Source: Thermoplasmata archaeon (lineage in GTDB: Archaea > Thermoplasmatota > Thermoplasmata > Thermoplasmatales > Thermoplasmataceae). Taken from it: a stretch of 6,557 nucleotides of DNA. The translations under genes and the position numbers were made by a program. Each line of letters opens with the position of its first letter. The first letter of the stretch is position 1. The stretch is taken from assembly GCA_021797525.1 (NCBI GenBank), contig JAJZZQ010000070.1, positions 1 through 6,557 of the forward strand, in the 5' to 3' direction. Positions 6,321 to 6,557 of this stretch are shown piece after piece. The notes under the pieces were generated by a model. The model was not told where the DNA came from. It did not search any database and was given only the letters and a program-made list of their open reading frames with translations.

Positions 6321-6326
6321 CACCTT
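6321..6326 (-). promoter_or_regulatory. Shine-Dalgarno site of the archaellin gene
   Basis: AAGGTG on the minus strand, 9 nt before the ATG at 6311, decides the start. The GTG that would extend the frame to 6323 is the last part of this site. Most other genes here lack an SD. Confidence 0.6.
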
Positions 6327-6365
6327 ATGCAGTTCTGTAACTGTTTATGTATATCGCTATGTCTG

Positions 6366-6375
6366 TATATAAAAA
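6366..6375 (-). promoter_or_regulatory. Strong TATA box of the archaellin gene
   Basis: TTTTTATATA on the minus strand is the best archaeal TATA box in the window. Initiation about 25 nt downstream (near 6344) would give a leader of roughly 33 nt that contains the AAGGTG site. A second TATA-like sequence (ATATACATAAA, around 6344-6354) lies closer to the gene and would give a start too near the SD. Confidence 0.6.
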
Positions 6376-6390
6376 CCCTAACGCTGGGAA

Positions 6391-6411
6391 CGAAATAATT
6401 TCGCATTTCGC
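6391..6411 (-). promoter_or_regulatory. Candidate operator/activator site upstream of the archaellin TATA box
   Basis: On the minus strand a 7-bp unit GCGAAAT occurs twice in tandem (6411-6405, 6404-6398) and is followed after one base by the inverted ATTTCG (6396-6391), making CGAAAT-T-ATTTCG a 13-bp palindrome. The block ends 15 bp upstream of the TATA box, where archaeal activators typically bind. Binding of any protein is inferred. Confidence 0.4.
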
Positions 6412-6456
6412 AGTTGATTGTACTTAACTCTACATACATAAAAACAGACTTCAGAT

Positions 6457-6482
6457 CTGCACTTCTTTGTACTGCACTTCTT
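6457..6482. repeat. 11-bp direct repeat CTGCACTTCTT, two copies
   Basis: CTGCACTTCTT occurs at 6457-6467 and 6472-6482, a 15-bp period, with the first copy preceded by the palindrome CAGATCTG (6452-6459). It lies about 80-105 bp upstream of the archaellin TATA box. The remaining 6412-6557 sequence shows no RNA gene or convincing coding start. Confidence 0.45.
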
Positions 6483-6557
6483 GCAAAAAAAGGATATGTC
6501 CAGAGTAAGGTATTGAACTTTCGATGTGAATGCTTAGCACAGATGACAAGAGATTCA

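Noticed and set aside
6480..6557. Possible tRNA end near the right edge (GTTCAATAC on the minus strand resembles a T-loop)
   Set aside because: The flanking bases do not form a 5-bp T-stem, and no acceptor, D or anticodon arm can be folded in the visible sequence.
1..6557. CRISPR array, insertion sequence, toxin-antitoxin pair or defence island
   Set aside because: No regularly spaced repeats, terminal inverted repeats, transposase motifs or defence domains are visible; the genes are conserved metabolic and motility families.

Overview
The window looks like a stretch of an archaeal chromosome, most likely from the Thermoplasmata (Thermoplasma/Ferroplasma/Cuniculiplasma-like acidophiles). The grounds are an archaellin (archaeal flagellin) with a class III signal peptide, archaeal TATA-type boxes about 25 nt upstream of several start codons (suggesting leaderless mRNAs), Arg codons mainly AGA/AGG, and compact AT-rich intergenic spacers. 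The lineage is inferred from protein character and promoter style; no marker gene fixes it.

Layout, left to right. (1) 1-53: the first 17 codons of an unidentified minus-strand gene, supported by a good Shine-Dalgarno (SD) and a TATA-like box. (2) 220-981 (-): a winged-helix DNA-binding regulator whose stop codon lies inside a perfect hairpin. (3) 1057-1785 (+): lipB, lipoyl(octanoyl)transferase, divergent from the regulator. (4) 1739-3301 (-): a 1-pyrroline-5-carboxylate dehydrogenase (RocA/PutA type) whose 3' end overlaps lipB by 47 bp. (5) 3331-4065 (-): a short-chain dehydrogenase/reductase just upstream of rocA on the same strand. (6) 4177-5103 (+): a pirin with all four metal ligands. 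(7) 5109-5507 (-): a small four-helix membrane protein of unknown function, convergent with pirin with 5 nt between stops. (8) 5586-6311 (-): an archaellin with its own strong TATA box, SD and downstream hairpin. (9) 6324-6557: the archaellin promoter region, with a 7-bp direct plus inverted repeat upstream of the TATA box and an 11-bp direct repeat further out.

How the genes fit together. LipB supplies octanoyl groups to 2-oxoacid dehydrogenase E2 or GcvH proteins. P5C dehydrogenase is the last step of proline catabolism to glutamate, and the adjacent SDR may be co-transcribed with it, although the sequence does not show a shared pathway. The archaellin is a separate transcription unit for the motility filament; no other archaellum genes are visible here. 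Most of the window is ordinary housekeeping and metabolic content. The more interesting points are regulatory or structural: the archaellin promoter architecture and long signal peptide, the shared divergent box between regulator and lipB, the coding overlap of lipB and rocA, and substitutions at conserved aldehyde dehydrogenase motifs. I do not see a convincing undescribed multi-gene system.
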